A DNA stretch of 15,784 nucleotides from Promethearchaeota archaeon (GTDB lineage Archaea > Asgardarchaeota > Lokiarchaeia > Sigynarchaeales > SOKP01): positions 1-15,784 of the forward strand of contig JAUWBH010000151.1 of assembly GCA_030605085.1 (NCBI GenBank). Reading direction: 5' to 3'. Both the position numbers and the translations under genes were made by a program. Below, piece by piece: positions 15,462-15,784 of this stretch; within the stretch, counting starts at the first letter, position 1; the number at the start of each line of letters is the position of its first letter. The notes below the pieces were generated by a model. That model saw only the letters and a list, made by a program, of their open reading frames with translations. It did no database searches and was not told the origin of the DNA.

Positions 15462-15784
15462 AACAAACCATAAAATTCAGATTGCACCCGACAGCTGCAC
15501 AAGAGCAAAAATTACACGAAATTTTTAAAATTTATAATAAAGTCAAGCGAGTGGGATATAAGCTATTTTATAGGTTAAAAGATATAGAGTATAATAAAAA
15601 TGAAAAACGAGGGCTCGTGCAACCTAAATTGATGGATATTTGTAATAATAATCCTTATGTGAATAGTATCCTCATAGATTGTGAGAATAAATTAGCCCAG
15701 CAACAAACATGGTTTGAGAAGCGAGAAACCTATCTGACGCGTCAATTAACTACGATTTTGGTGAAGATCGAACAGATAAAGGAA
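15458..15784 (+). CDS. tnpB: TnpB RNA-guided nuclease/OrfB of an IS607-like element, N-terminal part, cut by the right window edge
   Basis: The first 109 codons are present. MKQTIKFRLHPTAAQEQKL is the standard TnpB opening, followed by YNKVKRVGYKLFYRL and QPKLMDICNNNPYVNSILID, typical of archaeal IS607/IS605 TnpB. TnpB proteins are RNA-guided DNA nucleases that act near element ends. The RuvC-like catalytic residues and the zinc ribbon lie beyond the window, so whether this copy is an active nuclease or a dead, repurposed form cannot be judged. It is translationally coupled to the tnpA remnant by an ATGA overlap. The right end and guide-RNA region are not visible. Confidence 0.9.
   Translation, partial: MKQTIKFRLHPTAAQEQKLHEIFKIYNKVKRVGYKLFYRLKDIEYNKNEKRGLVQPKLMDICNNNPYVNSILIDCENKLAQQQTWFEKRETYLTRQLTTILVKIEQIKE

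Overview
The window is AT-rich and reads as archaeal, most likely an Asgard archaeon close to Lokiarchaeia. The lineage is an inference. It rests on strong Shine-Dalgarno sites (for example GGAGGT before the second ATPase), TATA-like boxes close to starts, a PadR regulator leading an ABC exporter operon with one giant FtsX/MacB-type permease, a CxxC...CxxH zinc-ribbon protein of a kind I associate with Asgard genomes, and an IS607-like tnpA/tnpB pair.

Layout. 2-583: 3' end of an unrecognised gene entering from the left. 793-996: ribbon-helix-helix regulator. 1108-1554 (-): small four-helix membrane protein. 8167-1718 (-): probable operon padR > giant permease > ATPase > ATPase. 8539-9588 (+): zinc-dependent NAD dehydrogenase. 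10679-9633 (-): a repeat plus coiled-coil gene split by one in-frame TAA. About 11770-10838 (-): metallo-beta-lactamase-fold hydrolase with an unclear start. 12837-12004 (-): LsrF-type class I aldolase. 13969-13121 (-): zinc-ribbon protein, followed in frame past its TAG by 43 codons that look coding. 15124-14204 (-): alpha/beta hydrolase. 15369 to the right edge: an IS607-like element in which tnpA is cut down to its helix-turn-helix and tnpB runs off the window.

Main result. The permease and the lsrF-like gene each look broken near their 5' end, and in each case the break is a short segment (29 nt and 39 nt) inside a bulge-helix-bulge (BHB) fold, the substrate of the archaeal tRNA-splicing endonuclease. 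Each has an outer helix, two opposed 3-nt bulges, a 4-bp central helix and an inner hairpin. Cutting both bulges after their second nucleotide, the canonical rule, restores the frame and the expected protein: a clean first membrane helix in the permease (...LVISVALFGG...) and the aldolase motif VMLAIDHGYF. Both introns are phase 2, lie 80-83 nt from the proposed start, and make the unspliced message terminate early. They are therefore strong candidates for tRNA-type introns in messenger RNA, which would make an ABC exporter and an aldolase depend on RNA splicing.

Other oddities are two SD-preceded genes whose only well-placed start is AUU, and three genes carrying a single in-frame stop in otherwise coding-like sequence. 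No tRNA, rRNA or CRISPR array was seen.
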